Shown: positions 16,818-26,423, counted from the stretch's first letter. The stretch: DNA of 64,000 nt from Flavobacteriales bacterium (GCA_023251095.1 JAHEZL010000013.1:55790-119789), one strand, 5' to 3'. The notes: generated by a model from the sequence alone, not told the origin. Numbers and translations: made by a program.

Positions 16818-18353
16818 ATGATCAATAAGCATTTTGAACAAATTCTTGAAATTCAACATAAGAGCGCAAAATTAGATTTACAATATAAAGGGGTTGATTT
16901 ATGGCCCTTTTTGAGAATCATTGTCGGATACAATCATGCGCTTGAAAAGGAAAAAATGCCGGAGCCTTTAATTCATCAATCTTTTGAAAGAAAAAGTTTG
17001 AAACAGTTGATAGGAATCGCATTCTATTATTTTAAACAATATAAGGAGGCGCCAAAACGGGACAAAGAAAAAATTTGTGTTGAGAAGGTAGATTTTTTGT
17101 TTCTTTCCGACCATGATCGCTATATAAAACATGAAGGCAAGTATCAAAATGTTTGGTTGGCGGCTATCAACAACTTAGTGCAAAAAGAATTTGGAGCCAA
17201 TACCAGAACAGTAGTTGTTTGCCATAAAGAGTTAGCGGTAGGTGTTTATGATGAAATGTTGGCGGGGCTTGAAAAAGAACATTTATTTTTCAAAAATTTA
17301 TTGCCAAGAGTCCGAAAAAAAGTTTTTTTTAAAAATGCGATCCTCTCATTAAAAAAAATATTTAGCCCTGAGTCAAGTGTTGGAGTGAAAGATATGCCCG
17401 GAATCAAAGAGTTTTATAAACTACTTTCAGATTCGGAAATAGGGGTGACCATCAGTCCTGAAAATTTAGAAAACAGAATATTGAATTTGTTTTCTTTGTT
17501 TGATTTTTACGAGGAATTATATACGAAAAGCCGACCTAAAGTGATTGTGATGTATGCTTTTTACATCGACTTTTTTTTGGCGGCAATTTATGTTGCAAGA
17601 AAAATGAATATCCCTGTGGTTGAAGTGCAGCACGGGTTAATTAGTCCTTTTAGTTTTGCTTATACAAATTGGAACGAAGAAGGCAAGGGGAAATTGATGA
17701 TGCTTCCCGATTACTGTTTTACCTGGGACGAATATGTTACGGCCAGAATAAATGAAACATCAAATAAAACCACAACGGCAATTACCACGGGCAATTTATC
17801 GAGGGAATACAATGCTTTGAAAAAAAATGAAAATACTCATTCTTTAAATCAATTTAAAGCAGATGGTAACGTACATGTTTTAGTCACTACGGGATATAAA
17901 ATTATCCCTCGCAATGTAATTGATGTGATCAATAAAAACATTCCAAATGTTTTTTATCATTTTAAGCTACATCCTCGCTATACCAGTGCTGAAAGACTAG
18001 AATACTACAAAAAAGAGATAAAAAACGATCAGGTGAAAATATATTCGGGGAATGAAGTGAGTTTGTATGATTTTTTCAATTTATGTAAAGTGCATATCAC
18101 AGAACAGTCGGCGGTTTTAATGGAGGCAGAGGAGTATGGCTTGAGTAATATTATAGTCAGTGAAGTCGGAAGAGATCTTTATGCTCATAAAATTGCTTCG
18201 GGAGAGTACTTTTATTGTAAAAATTCTGAGGAGCTTTATTCCTTACTGTTGAATAAGGATATTTATAAATTGAGAGAAGTGAAAAATATTGTGAGCAAAA
18301 GCGATATGGAACAATCACTTACTCGTTTTTTCAAAGAAAATATTATCCGTTAA
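16818..18353 (+). CDS. Putative GT-B-fold surface glycan transferase
   Basis: A 511-residue protein I can place only by fold-like hints. The C-terminal half has PVVEVQHGLISPFSF, then FYHFKLHPRYTSA and HITEQSAVLMEAEEYGL, a series that resembles the nucleotide-sugar half of GT-B enzymes such as TagB/TagF-like polymerases and capsule synthases (WHG, KLHP, DYSSV motifs). The N-terminal half has no motif I know. The start at 16818 is preferred over 16704 because the protein then opens MINKHFEQILEIQHKS and a TAnnTTTG box lies between. It sits alone on the plus strand between two leftward glycan operons and may be the nonulosonate transferase; that is inference. Confidence 0.55.
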   Translation: MINKHFEQILEIQHKSAKLDLQYKGVDLWPFLRIIVGYNHALEKEKMPEPLIHQSFERKSLKQLIGIAFYYFKQYKEAPKRDKEKICVEKVDFLFLSDHDRYIKHEGKYQNVWLAAINNLVQKEFGANTRTVVVCHKELAVGVYDEMLAGLEKEHLFFKNLLPRVRKKVFFKNAILSLKKIFSPESSVGVKDMPGIKEFYKLLSDSEIGVTISPENLENRILNLFSLFDFYEELYTKSRPKVIVMYAFYIDFFLAAIYVARKMNIPVVEVQHGLISPFSFAYTNWNEEGKGKLMMLPDYCFTWDEYVTARINETSNKTTTAITTGNLSREYNALKKNENTHSLNQFKADGNVHVLVTTGYKIIPRNVIDVINKNIPNVFYHFKLHPRYTSAERLEYYKKEIKNDQVKIYSGNEVSLYDFFNLCKVHITEQSAVLMEAEEYGLSNIIVSEVGRDLYAHKIASGEYFYCKNSEELYSLLLNKDIYKLREVKNIVSKSDMEQSLTRFFKENIIR

Positions 18354-18356
18354 ATT

Positions 18357-19652
18357 TTATTTGGGATTTGTAGTCGCCAAGGTCCAAATGATTTCAGGGG
18401 CAACAATAGCGTCATTTCGGTACAATTGTTTTTTACCTCTTAACGTTTTTGAATCTATAATTTCGATGTTCAAAAGACTTTTAAATTGTTGTACAATAGG
18501 GTAAAATCTGTTGCAAAAGAAAAGATCAATATTGTATTTGGAAGGTGCCAACAGCTTGGCTGGAATGGTGAAGTTATAGGTGTATTCACCTTCAGTCAAA
18601 TTTCCTGCAGCATAACCTTCCGTGTAATCTTCATCTGTGGTGGTAAATACAGCTACTTCATTTTGATTTCTGAGCGTAAGATTAATATAGTAGTTCGGAG
18701 ATGTTTTTGTTATTTTAAAACGGAGAGAAACATTGATTTCTTCTGTGTGTTCAAAATGATTCAGTACTTCATTTTGTTTGTTTTTAAGTGATAATTCCAG
18801 CAATTGAAAAGGCAGATCTTCATTAGGAGGAAGTTTAACAAAGCCAAAATCCGATTGGTGTTGAATATTTGCGTTTTTATAAGCATCAATGATTTCACTC
18901 ACTGTTCCGTCGGCAATTTTTTCTCCTTGTTTTAAAAGTATTGCTCTGCTGCACAATTGACTTATTGCAGCCATGTTGTGACTTACAAATAAAATTGTTT
19001 TACCGCCTTTGGCGACATCTTGCATTTTTCCGATGCATTTGTTTTGAAACTCATAATCGCCTACAGCCAATACTTCATCAATAATTAATATTTCAGGATC
19101 TAAATGAGCCGCAACCGAAAAAGCCAATCGAACTCTCATTCCGCTGGAATATCTTTTAACCGGGGTGTCAATGAACTTCTGTACTCCCGAAAATTCAATA
19201 ATCTCATCCATTTTTTGATTGATTTCCTTTCGGGTCATTCCCAAAATAGTGCCATTCAAAAAAATGTTTTCGCGCCCTGTCAAATCAGAATGAAAGCCGG
19301 TGCCTACTTCCAGTAAGCTCGCTACCCGGCCTTTAATGGAGATCTCTCCTGTAGTAGGTTCTGTAATTCTTGATAGAATTTTTAATAGCGTACTTTTTCC
19401 TGCGCCATTCATCCCTACTATTGCTAAAGCATCGCCTTTTTTTATTTCAAAGCTTACGTTTTTTAAAGCCCAAAAAACATCTTCTCCTTCGCCATCAAAG
19501 GAGCTTAAGTTTTTTAATTTTCTAAAACTTTTAAACGGGGATTTTATAAAAGCGGTGATTGATGCGGCTAAACTATCATGCATTTCTTCTTTCAAACCAA
19601 TGCGATAGCGCTTTGATAGTCCTTCTACTTTTATAACAGTTTCGTTTTCCAT
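18357..19652 (-). CDS. Polysaccharide ABC exporter ATPase with Wzt-type C-terminal domain
   Basis: Energises export of an undecaprenyl-linked polysaccharide. Residues about 1-255 are the ATPase: Walker A GMNGAGKST, signature YSSGMRVRLAFS, Walker B ILIIDEVLAVGD and H-loop LFVSHNMAA. From about 285 to 425 follows a beta-sandwich like the Wzt C-terminal domain (NVSLRFKITK, YYINLTLRN, YTYNFTIPAKLLAPSKYNIDL), which in related systems binds the finished end of the O-antigen. It comes one base after the permease stop, as the last gene of the gmd-fcl-permease-ATPase operon. Confidence 0.92.
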   Translation of the reverse strand: MENETVIKVEGLSKRYRIGLKEEMHDSLAASITAFIKSPFKSFRKLKNLSSFDGEGEDVFWALKNVSFEIKKGDALAIVGMNGAGKSTLLKILSRITEPTTGEISIKGRVASLLEVGTGFHSDLTGRENIFLNGTILGMTRKEINQKMDEIIEFSGVQKFIDTPVKRYSSGMRVRLAFSVAAHLDPEILIIDEVLAVGDYEFQNKCIGKMQDVAKGGKTILFVSHNMAAISQLCSRAILLKQGEKIADGTVSEIIDAYKNANIQHQSDFGFVKLPPNEDLPFQLLELSLKNKQNEVLNHFEHTEEINVSLRFKITKTSPNYYINLTLRNQNEVAVFTTTDEDYTEGYAAGNLTEGEYTYNFTIPAKLLAPSKYNIDLFFCNRFYPIVQQFKSLLNIEIIDSKTLRGKKQLYRNDAIVAPEIIWTLATTNPK

Positions 19653-19653
19653 T

Positions 19654-20562
19654 TTAAGCTACATCTGCAAAAATACTTTCTTTACTTCTAAAGAAATAAA
19701 CTCCGCTAATTAGTAAAAACAATGACATAATACTTCCGTTGATTATTAAATCCCAAGGCATGCTGGAGTATGCTGCTCCTCCAATCAAGCAAACCCTGAA
19801 TCCTTCAATAACGCCCGCAAGAGGGAAGAAGCTGTATATTTTTTCAAATGCCTTGGCCGTTCCTTCAATGCCAATCCATAACTCAATGTTTTGAGATATT
19901 TCCTTCAAACGTGAAAAGGGCCAAACTATGGGAGCGGCATACATCATGAACTGGGCAAGAAAAGTGACAATTTGGTTGAGGTCTCTGTATTGAATCGCTA
20001 AAGCCGAAAACCACAAAGAGATTCCGAAAGAAAACACAATTAAAATTAAAATAAGCAGAGGAAGAAACAATATGTTTTCATTGATATTAATGCTGCCGGG
20101 TTGCGTTTGATAATAATAGAAGATCATAAATCCCAAAACAATCATAGCGATACCAAAGTCTACCAATTTGGCAATTATAGGAACCAGAGGGATAATTAAT
20201 CTTGGGAAATATACTTTTGTAATAAAGGATTCATTACTTATTAAACTGGAGGTTGAAGCCGTTAAAGCACTTGAGAAATAAGTGAAAGGGACTAAGGCAA
20301 CAAAATTGAAAATCATATATGGAACGGAGTCATCATCCATTTGCACCTTAGCAATGTAAGTAAAGAGAAAAGTGAAAATAACCATTTGAACAAGAGGCTT
20401 GATCACAGCCCATCCGAAACCTACAACGCTTTGCTTGTACACCACATAAACATCCCGTTTGATCAAGGTATAGAGAAGATCCCGGAATTTAATTAATTCA
20501 ATAAAGTCTTGTTTGCTGAAGAGTTGCCAGGAATGCCTTTTCTTTATTTTTAAGTCATTCAT
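19654..20562 (-). CDS. ABC-2 type polysaccharide export permease (Wzm/TagG-like)
   Basis: Inner-membrane partner of the ATPase encoded next to it; together they flip a lipid-linked polysaccharide to the periplasm. The 302 residues hold a cytoplasmic N-terminal segment (SWQLFSKQDFIELIKFRDLLYTLI) and about six hydrophobic helices, with the family mark KQSVVGFGWAVIKPLVQM and the reentrant AQFMMYAAPIVWPFS region. Length and order fit the O-antigen/teichoic export family. It lies 9 bases after the fucose synthase gene. Confidence 0.9.
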   Translation of the reverse strand: MNDLKIKKRHSWQLFSKQDFIELIKFRDLLYTLIKRDVYVVYKQSVVGFGWAVIKPLVQMVIFTFLFTYIAKVQMDDDSVPYMIFNFVALVPFTYFSSALTASTSSLISNESFITKVYFPRLIIPLVPIIAKLVDFGIAMIVLGFMIFYYYQTQPGSININENILFLPLLILILIVFSFGISLWFSALAIQYRDLNQIVTFLAQFMMYAAPIVWPFSRLKEISQNIELWIGIEGTAKAFEKIYSFFPLAGVIEGFRVCLIGGAAYSSMPWDLIINGSIMSLFLLISGVYFFRSKESIFADVA

Positions 20563-20571
20563 TAGCAGAGA

Positions 20572-21516
20572 CTATTTTAAGGATGATTCGGTTTTGTCAA
20601 TAAATACAGCTTTATATACTTGCTGAATTCCTGATTTTAAATCAATTTTTGGTGTCCATCCCATAGCATTTAAGAAGGAGCTATCCATTAATTTTCTCAT
20701 TGTTCCGTCGGGTTTTTCCGTGTTATAAACAATCTCTCCTTTATAATCGGTTACTTTCTGAATGATTTCAGCAAGTTCTTTAATACTCAAATCAGATCCA
20801 AAGCCAATATTTACTATTTGTTCGCCTTTATATGATTCCATTAAAAAATAGCAGGCACTTGCTAAGTCATCAACATGTAAAAATTCTCTTCGAGGATTTC
20901 CGCTTCCCCATACTTCTACCTGAGGTACATTGTTTTCTTTTGCTTCATGAAACTTTCTCAGAATAGCAGGTAAAACATGTGAGTTTTTTAAATCGTAATT
21001 GTCGTTCGGACCGTATAAGTTGGTAGGCATTGCGGAAATAAAATCACAGCCGTATTGCTTTTTGTAATTCTCACACAATTTTAAACCTGCAATTTTTGCA
21101 ATGGCATAAGGCTCATTGGTTTGCTCTAATACACTGGTTAATAAATATTCTTCCTTGATGGGTTGAGGCGCATTTTTAGGGTAAATACAAGACGAACCCA
21201 GAAAAAGTAATTTTTTTACGCCTACAAGGTAAGATTGATGAATAACATTGCATTCAATCATCAGGTTTTGATAAATAAATTCAGCCCTGTAAGTATCATT
21301 AGCATTAATTCCTCCTACTTTGGCAGCAGCCAGAAATACGTATTCGGGTTTCTCTGCAGCAAAAAAATCTGCTACAGCCTGTTGATTGGTTAAATCTAAT
21401 TCCTTTGAAGTACGGACAATAATATTTGAAAAACCTTTTCTTTTTAGTTTTCTGACTATGGCAGAGCCTACCATACCACGGTGTCCGGCTACATATATTT
21501 TGCTCTCTTTTTTCAT
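20572..21516 (-). CDS. fcl: GDP-L-fucose synthase
   Basis: Epimerase-reductase turning GDP-4-keto-6-deoxymannose into GDP-L-fucose. The 314 residues show the Rossmann loop [16 protein letters not shown], the family-specific [32 protein letters not shown], the [15 protein letters not shown] active site (YxxxK) and [13 protein letters not shown]. It follows gmd by six bases, completing the two-step route from GDP-mannose. Confidence 0.95.
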   Translation of the reverse strand: MKKESKIYVAGHRGMVGSAIVRKLKRKGFSNIIVRTSKELDLTNQQAVADFFAAEKPEYVFLAAAKVGGINANDTYRAEFIYQNLMIECNVIHQSYLVGVKKLLFLGSSCIYPKNAPQPIKEEYLLTSVLEQTNEPYAIAKIAGLKLCENYKKQYGCDFISAMPTNLYGPNDNYDLKNSHVLPAILRKFHEAKENNVPQVEVWGSGNPRREFLHVDDLASACYFLMESYKGEQIVNIGFGSDLSIKELAEIIQKVTDYKGEIVYNTEKPDGTMRKLMDSSFLNAMGWTPKIDLKSGIQQVYKAVFIDKTESSLK

Positions 21517-21522
21517 TATTGC

Positions 21523-22638
21523 TTATTCACTCCAGTTCTTAATGGTATGTCCGGCATCTTTTAGAACTTTATCTCTTGCAAATAAGGAAAGATCGGAAGC
21601 CACCATTTCTTTTACCAATTGGGAAAGATTTCTTTTTGGTTTCCATCCTAGTTTTTTCTGTGCTTTTGAAGGGTCTCCGATCAGGAGTTCCACTTCTGTT
21701 GGTCGGAAATAACGAGGATCAATGCTGATTACTTCTTGCCCAACTTCAATTCCTGTGTATTCCGGATTAGCGATTGAAGCTATATATCCTTTTTCATCTA
21801 TTCCCGAACCTTTAAACTCCAGCTCTACGCCAATTTCTTTGAAGGCCATTCTGATAAAATCACGGATGGTTGTTGTAACGCCTGTTGCGATAACAAAGTC
21901 TTCAGGCTTGTCTTGCTGAAGCATCAACCACATTGCTTCAATATAGTCCTGAGCATGTCCCCAGTCTCTTTTTGCATCAATGTTACCCAGAAAGAGTTTC
22001 TTTTGTAAACCAAATGCAATTCGGGCAACTGCGCGGGTAATTTTTCTTGTTACGAATGTTTCTCCTCTTAACGGAGACTCGTGGTTGAATAAAATACCGT
22101 TACATGCGTACATGTTATAAGCTTCTCTGTAATTCACAGTAATCCAATAGCCGTAAAGTTTTGCTACCGCATATGGAGAACGGGGATAGAACGGAGTTGT
22201 TTCTTTTTGAGGAACTTCTTGTACTAAACCATAGAGTTCAGAGGTTGAAGCTTGATAAAATCTTGTTTTTTTCTCTAAACCAAGGATTCTGATGGCTTCA
22301 AGAATTCTCATAGTACCCAAACCATCAACATTTGCTGAGTATTCAGGTTCTTCAAAGCTTACATGTACGTGTGACATGGCGCCGAGATTATATATTTCAT
22401 CGGGTTGAACCAATTGTATGATTCTGATGATGTTTGTTGAATCGGTAAGGTCTCCGTAATGATTGATTAATTGCACATTTTTTTCGTGCAAATCTTTATA
22501 TAAATGGTCAATACGTTGAGTGTTAAAAAGAGAAGATCTACGCTTTATACCGTGCACTTCGTATCCTTTGTTTAATAAAAATTCGGCTAGGTAAGCACCG
22601 TCCTGACCTGTAATACCTGTAATTAACGCTTTCTTCAT
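21523..22638 (-). CDS. gmd: GDP-mannose 4,6-dehydratase
   Basis: First step of GDP-fucose synthesis: NADP-dependent dehydration of GDP-mannose. The 371 residues contain [87 protein letters not shown] (YxxxK) and [19 protein letters not shown], all standard for Gmd. First gene of the operon gmd-fcl-permease-ATPase, with a perfect TAnnTTTG box about 20 bases before its ATG. Confidence 0.97.
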   Translation of the reverse strand: MKKALITGITGQDGAYLAEFLLNKGYEVHGIKRRSSLFNTQRIDHLYKDLHEKNVQLINHYGDLTDSTNIIRIIQLVQPDEIYNLGAMSHVHVSFEEPEYSANVDGLGTMRILEAIRILGLEKKTRFYQASTSELYGLVQEVPQKETTPFYPRSPYAVAKLYGYWITVNYREAYNMYACNGILFNHESPLRGETFVTRKITRAVARIAFGLQKKLFLGNIDAKRDWGHAQDYIEAMWLMLQQDKPEDFVIATGVTTTIRDFIRMAFKEIGVELEFKGSGIDEKGYIASIANPEYTGIEVGQEVISIDPRYFRPTEVELLIGDPSKAQKKLGWKPKRNLSQLVKEMVASDLSLFARDKVLKDAGHTIKNWSE

Positions 22639-22657
22639 TTTTATAAAATTAACGGCT

Positions 22658-22665
22658 CAAATATA
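22658..22665 (-). promoter_or_regulatory. Perfect TAnnTTTG box for the gmd operon
   Basis: On the minus strand TATATTTG at 22665-22658, 20 bases before the gmd ATG. No clear TTG lies at the expected distance upstream. It would let gmd be expressed separately from the two GT-C genes before it. Confidence 0.4.
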
Positions 22666-22713
22666 GTTTTTTTTAAATTATGACTTCCTTTTTTTTAGTT
22701 TAATCACACTTAA

Positions 22714-24189
22714 TTATAAACGAAAATTGGAGCAACGATATAAATAATAGTATTTGTTGCTTTTTACAATGCTTATATTAGGGATATCAAGAGGGTAAGC
22801 TGAAAGGATATAGTCGATTTCCCAATTGCCGAAAGTATGAAACTTTAATGGTATAGTTGTGTTTTTAGGGCTGTATCGGTTAGAGGTATATAGAATTAAG
22901 CTGCCATCTTTCGAAAGTGGTAAAAAGCAGGTGAGGTAGTTTTCAGGGACAATGAAATCCGGCGAATAGCAAAGTACGTGCGTAACCTTTTTTTTGAGGG
23001 CTACTTGATCGAAAAGACGAGAAATTTCATGATTGAAATCTGAATATTGGCAGACTTCCGTGTAAGCGTTTTTTCTTTCAGAATAATTATTTATTGTTTT
23101 TATCAGTGCATGGGGAAGGAATACTCCAAAAGAGATGAAAAGTATCAATGGAATATTTTTTTGTGAATGGATGATGATGAAAATCAAGATTGGAATTAAA
23201 AAACCGATTTGTTTTTCGAAAAATATTGCAGTGGTAGTGTATAGGGAAATGAGTGTTAAAAAAGTGATAGCTACTACGGCAAATAGCCCTAATTCAATTG
23301 TTTTTTTGTTTTTTAAAGGAAAAACATTGAAACCTGCGACAGAGAAAAGTGTGAAAAATGTTACTACAGATGAATGTGATTGGTTGAATAATTCATATAA
23401 ATTGGTTTTGAAATTATTAAGAATGTTTGTAATGAATGTAAAGATAACACCTACTGATAATTGGTCGGTTTCGTGTATGGCCTTCAAGCCAACAACAGTA
23501 GAGCTGGCTTGAAAAAATTTCATGTATAGAAGCATTGAACCCACAAATAGGATACAAATGAGAAAGCGTAATTTTAAAGAAAGCTTAAAGTCTTTGAGGA
23601 AAAGGATACTAAAGATCCAGAAAACCAAGGTAACTCTCGTTAGTGCAAAAACAAGAATCAAAATCAGGAATAGATAAAAGCGATTTTTGTTCTGATTGAT
23701 TTTGCTGTAAACCAGTAAAAGAATCATTGATAAAAATATCTGTATTACTTCCGGATAACTGGTGAATACAAAAGGGCAAATGATATAAGTCGATAAAGTG
23801 ACAGCTGCATATATTAGTCGGTGAAGCTGACTCAGTGGCAGGTATCGAATCATCAAGAGGCAAAGTAGTAATAATATGTAGTGGAAGGTGATCATGTACA
23901 TGTGCTGGGCACCAAATAATTTAAAGATGCTCCCGTAAATTAAATTGTAAAACGGACCATACCATCCTATTTCTCCAATGACCGATGCCTGTTCGTCCAG
24001 AGTAAAGGAGGCCTTTAGTGATCCTGTTTCATAAAACATTCTTCCGTAATTATAATATAGGGCCTCATCGCCATGGAAATTAAAATAATTACTGAAATAG
24101 ATGGAAATGACCATGATTGTTATCAGTAGCATGAAAAGCACCAAATATGTTCTTAGTAACAGGGTCGCGTTATTTCGAAAAAAAGACAT
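22714..24189 (-). CDS. GT-C-type membrane glycosyltransferase, paralog 2
   Basis: A 491-residue integral membrane protein with about ten or more hydrophobic helices. After the first helix the periplasmic loop holds NFHGDEALYYNYGRMFYE, the acidic DE motif typical of GT-C enzymes (GT39/ArnT-like) that use lipid-phosphate sugars. The last about 110 residues are a soluble periplasmic tail (FLPLSKDGSLILYTSN, YILSAYPLDIPNISIV). It is a clear tandem paralog of the gene just upstream, similar over the whole length. Both probably add a sugar on the periplasmic side to the exported glycan; donor and acceptor are unknown. Confidence 0.7.
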   Translation of the reverse strand: MSFFRNNATLLLRTYLVLFMLLITIMVISIYFSNYFNFHGDEALYYNYGRMFYETGSLKASFTLDEQASVIGEIGWYGPFYNLIYGSIFKLFGAQHMYMITFHYILLLLCLLMIRYLPLSQLHRLIYAAVTLSTYIICPFVFTSYPEVIQIFLSMILLLVYSKINQNKNRFYLFLILILVFALTRVTLVFWIFSILFLKDFKLSLKLRFLICILFVGSMLLYMKFFQASSTVVGLKAIHETDQLSVGVIFTFITNILNNFKTNLYELFNQSHSSVVTFFTLFSVAGFNVFPLKNKKTIELGLFAVVAITFLTLISLYTTTAIFFEKQIGFLIPILIFIIIHSQKNIPLILFISFGVFLPHALIKTINNYSERKNAYTEVCQYSDFNHEISRLFDQVALKKKVTHVLCYSPDFIVPENYLTCFLPLSKDGSLILYTSNRYSPKNTTIPLKFHTFGNWEIDYILSAYPLDIPNISIVKSNKYYYLYRCSNFRL

Positions 24190-24208
24190 TTTAATGCAAT
24201 TACTTTAT

Positions 24209-25687
24209 TTATAAATCAATATCAGGATAACTATACAAGTAGTAATGTTTATCTTTTTTTGTCAAAACAATATTTGGAATATCTAGGGGTTGTCGGGATA
24301 AGATATAGTCAATCTTACATTTATTAAAAGTGTGAAATTTTGTTTGTATTGTAATGCCCTTATGATATTTAGGATTAACTGTATATATAACAGGGGTTCC
24401 ATTTTGATTGAGTGGTAAAAAGCAAGAAAGATAATTTTCTTCAATTTCAAAATCAGGGGGATACAATACAACATGTATGTCTTTATTGTGTTGAGGAACG
24501 TTTTTAAAAAGATCTGCGATTTCATTTTTAAATTCTGCATGATAAGCCTCGTTCTCATGGGGGAATTTCCTTTCCTTAAAATTATTCATTGATTTGATTA
24601 GTGCATGCGGAAGAAAAACAGTCAATGAAATAAAGAAAAGTAATAAATTGTTTTTTTTAGAAGAGACGATGATGAAAATCAGTATGGGGATTAAAAACCC
24701 ACTTTGCTTTTCCATAAAATAAGCCTTGGTATTGTATAAAAAAAGTAAAATTATGTAGGTCATTACTACAATTAACAGTAATCCGAATTCCTTTGATTTA
24801 AAGCGGTCTTTTTTTATTTGTAATACATTGAATAGAGCGATGAAAAACAACAGTAAAAATGTTGCAATAGAGGAATGTGTTTGATTGAATAATTGATACA
24901 AATTGGTTTTGAAGTTGTTTATCAGATTTTTTAAAGATGCAACTATATTGCTGAGGTTTGCTTTTGTTTCGTGTATCTCATTTAGTCCTACAACATAAGA
25001 AGGCGCTTGAAAGAACTTCATGTAAATAAGGATTGAAAGGGTGAAAAGGACGCAGATCGCAAAGCGAATTTTAATTGAAATAGAATTTTTTGGAAGGAAT
25101 AAAATGCTGAATATCCAGAAAACAAAAGTGACCCTCATTAGAGAGAAAAGGACAATCAAAAACAGGAAAAAATAAAAGTTTTTGCGATTTTCATTTTGTT
25201 TAGCAAAGACCAATAACAATATCAATGACAATAAAATGTGAAGTGTTTCAGGATAACAGGTTAGTACAAACGGACAAACAATATAGGTAGACAAAAAGAT
25301 GCAGGTAAATAACAGGCGTCGGAGTTTGCTAAAAGGGAGGTAGTAGATCACCAGTAAACAAAGTAAAAACAAAACGTAATGAAAGGTGATTATATAAACT
25401 TGTTTAATGCCGAATAGCTTAAAAAGACCTCCGTATATGATATTGTAAACAGGTCCATACCATCCATATCCTCCAATTACAGAAGCCTGTTCTCCTAAAA
25501 TATAGGGGGCTTTCAGTGAATTGGCTTCATAGGCCATTCTGCCAAAATTGAAATAAAGAGTTTCGTCTACATGAATACTGAAATATTCAGTGAAATGCGT
25601 GCATATTACCAAAGAAGTAATGACTAATAAAACCCCAATGATATAGAGGTAAAGAAGAAAGTAGATTTTTCGGTGCAAAAACAGCAT
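24209..25687 (-). CDS. GT-C-type membrane glycosyltransferase, paralog 1
   Basis: A 492-residue polytopic membrane protein built like its downstream neighbour: first helix, then the loop SIHVDETLYFNFGRMAYE with the acidic GT-C motif, a loop GYGWYGPVYNIIYGGLFKLFG, many helices, and a soluble tail ending in FHTFNKCKIDYILSRQPLDIPNI. The gene pair is separated by 19 bases and looks like one duplication followed by clear divergence. Promoter-like boxes precede it, so it probably leads a two-gene transcript. Confidence 0.7.
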   Translation of the reverse strand: MLFLHRKIYFLLYLYIIGVLLVITSLVICTHFTEYFSIHVDETLYFNFGRMAYEANSLKAPYILGEQASVIGGYGWYGPVYNIIYGGLFKLFGIKQVYIITFHYVLFLLCLLVIYYLPFSKLRRLLFTCIFLSTYIVCPFVLTCYPETLHILLSLILLLVFAKQNENRKNFYFFLFLIVLFSLMRVTFVFWIFSILFLPKNSISIKIRFAICVLFTLSILIYMKFFQAPSYVVGLNEIHETKANLSNIVASLKNLINNFKTNLYQLFNQTHSSIATFLLLFFIALFNVLQIKKDRFKSKEFGLLLIVVMTYIILLFLYNTKAYFMEKQSGFLIPILIFIIVSSKKNNLLLFFISLTVFLPHALIKSMNNFKERKFPHENEAYHAEFKNEIADLFKNVPQHNKDIHVVLYPPDFEIEENYLSCFLPLNQNGTPVIYTVNPKYHKGITIQTKFHTFNKCKIDYILSRQPLDIPNIVLTKKDKHYYLYSYPDIDL

Positions 25688-25720
25688 TCTGTGGTTTGAT
25701 TCCTTATCTAAAAAGTTTTA

Positions 25721-25748
25721 AAAATATAGATTTATTGTTAATGTGCAA
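25721..25748 (-). promoter_or_regulatory. Candidate promoter for the GT-C pair
   Basis: Minus strand: TTG (25748-25746), a 17-base spacer, TATATTTT (25728-25721), one mismatch from TAnnTTTG. The ATG is at 25687. Confidence 0.4.
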
Positions 25749-25800
25749 GAAACCGCCTCGGAAGGAATCTGTTTTTATTGACTTTATATAAGTATAAATA

Positions 25801-25832
25801 AAAAGAGGTTGTTCTTGCGAGCAACCTCTTTT
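25801..25832 (-). terminator. Rho-independent terminator of rplS
   Basis: A 14-base-pair stem (25801-25814 with 25819-25832, one G-U pair) closed by a four-base loop. On the minus strand the stem is followed by a run of T, about 20 bases past the rplS stop. Confidence 0.85.
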
Positions 25833-25850
25833 AATGGTTTTAAAATATGA

Positions 25851-26222
25851 TTAAGCGTTTTCAGTTGTGCTGATAGGAGCTCTTCTTTCTTTGATTCTTG
25901 CTTTTTTACCCGTAAGGTCTCTTAAGTAGAACAATCTTGCTCTTCTTACTTTACCACGTTTGTTCATTTCAATTTTTTCAATTGAAGGAGAATAAACCGG
26001 AAAAATTCTTTCTACACCAACACCACCTGATACTTTTCTGATAGTGAAAGTTTCGGTAATGCCTGAACCTCTTCTTTGGATAACAACCCCTTGAAAGAAC
26101 TGAGTTCTGGTTTTGTTTCCTTCTATAATTTTGTAATAAACAGTTATAGAATCACCTGCAGCAAAATCAGACCATTTTGTCTCTGGTGTAAATTCTTTTG
26201 TAATCTCTTTAATGATGTCCAT
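25851..26222 (-). CDS. rplS: 50S ribosomal protein L19
   Basis: Ribosomal protein at the 30S-50S interface. From the ATG at 26222 it has 123 residues and reads as L19 throughout: [67 protein letters not shown] and [16 protein letters not shown]. An upstream extension to 26288 has no family support. It is a single-gene unit with its own promoter-like site, a small leader hairpin and a strong terminator; trmD is not next to it. Confidence 0.97.
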   Translation of the reverse strand: MDIIKEITKEFTPETKWSDFAAGDSITVYYKIIEGNKTRTQFFQGVVIQRRGSGITETFTIRKVSGGVGVERIFPVYSPSIEKIEMNKRGKVRRARLFYLRDLTGKKARIKERRAPISTTENA

Positions 26223-26238
26223 TGCTATAAAATTTATG

Positions 26239-26255
26239 TCCCTAAAAAATAGGGA
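26239..26255 (-). promoter_or_regulatory. Small leader hairpin before rplS
   Basis: TCCCTA at 26239-26244 pairs with TAGGGA at 26250-26255 around five A. It lies 16 bases before the rplS start and just where transcription should begin, so it could affect translation or RNA stability. Function is unproven. Confidence 0.3.
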
Positions 26256-26258
26256 GTG

Positions 26259-26288
26259 CAATATTAAGGAAAAAAAATCAAAACACAA
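26259..26288 (-). promoter_or_regulatory. Candidate promoter for rplS
   Basis: Minus strand: TTG (26288-26286), a 19-base spacer, TAATATTG (26266-26259), one mismatch from TAnnTTTG. Spacing fits Bacteroidota promoters. Confidence 0.45.
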
Positions 26289-26399
26289 GAAGTCTTAATT
26301 GATTTTCACTGCTAAAAGTGGATAAAATAGTTTTTTAAGTCGGAAAAGCACTGAAATAACCATTATTTATGCATATGATATGAGGGTATAACCAAATTC

Positions 26400-26423
26400 G
26401 GTAGGCGTCGTAAAACGCCTACC
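26400..26423. repeat. Perfect 9-bp inverted repeat before the coiled-coil gene
   Basis: GGTAGGCGT (26400-26408) and ACGCCTACC (26415-26423) flank a six-base loop. Neither strand has a T-run after it, so it is not a classical terminator. It lies 57 bases before the giant gene and could be an operator or a scattered palindrome. Confidence 0.5.

Noticed and set aside
23135..23512. A 125-residue plus-strand reading frame opposite a GT-C gene
   Set aside because: No motif, and it lies in the frame shadow of transmembrane coding sequence whose minus-strand gene has a full paralog.
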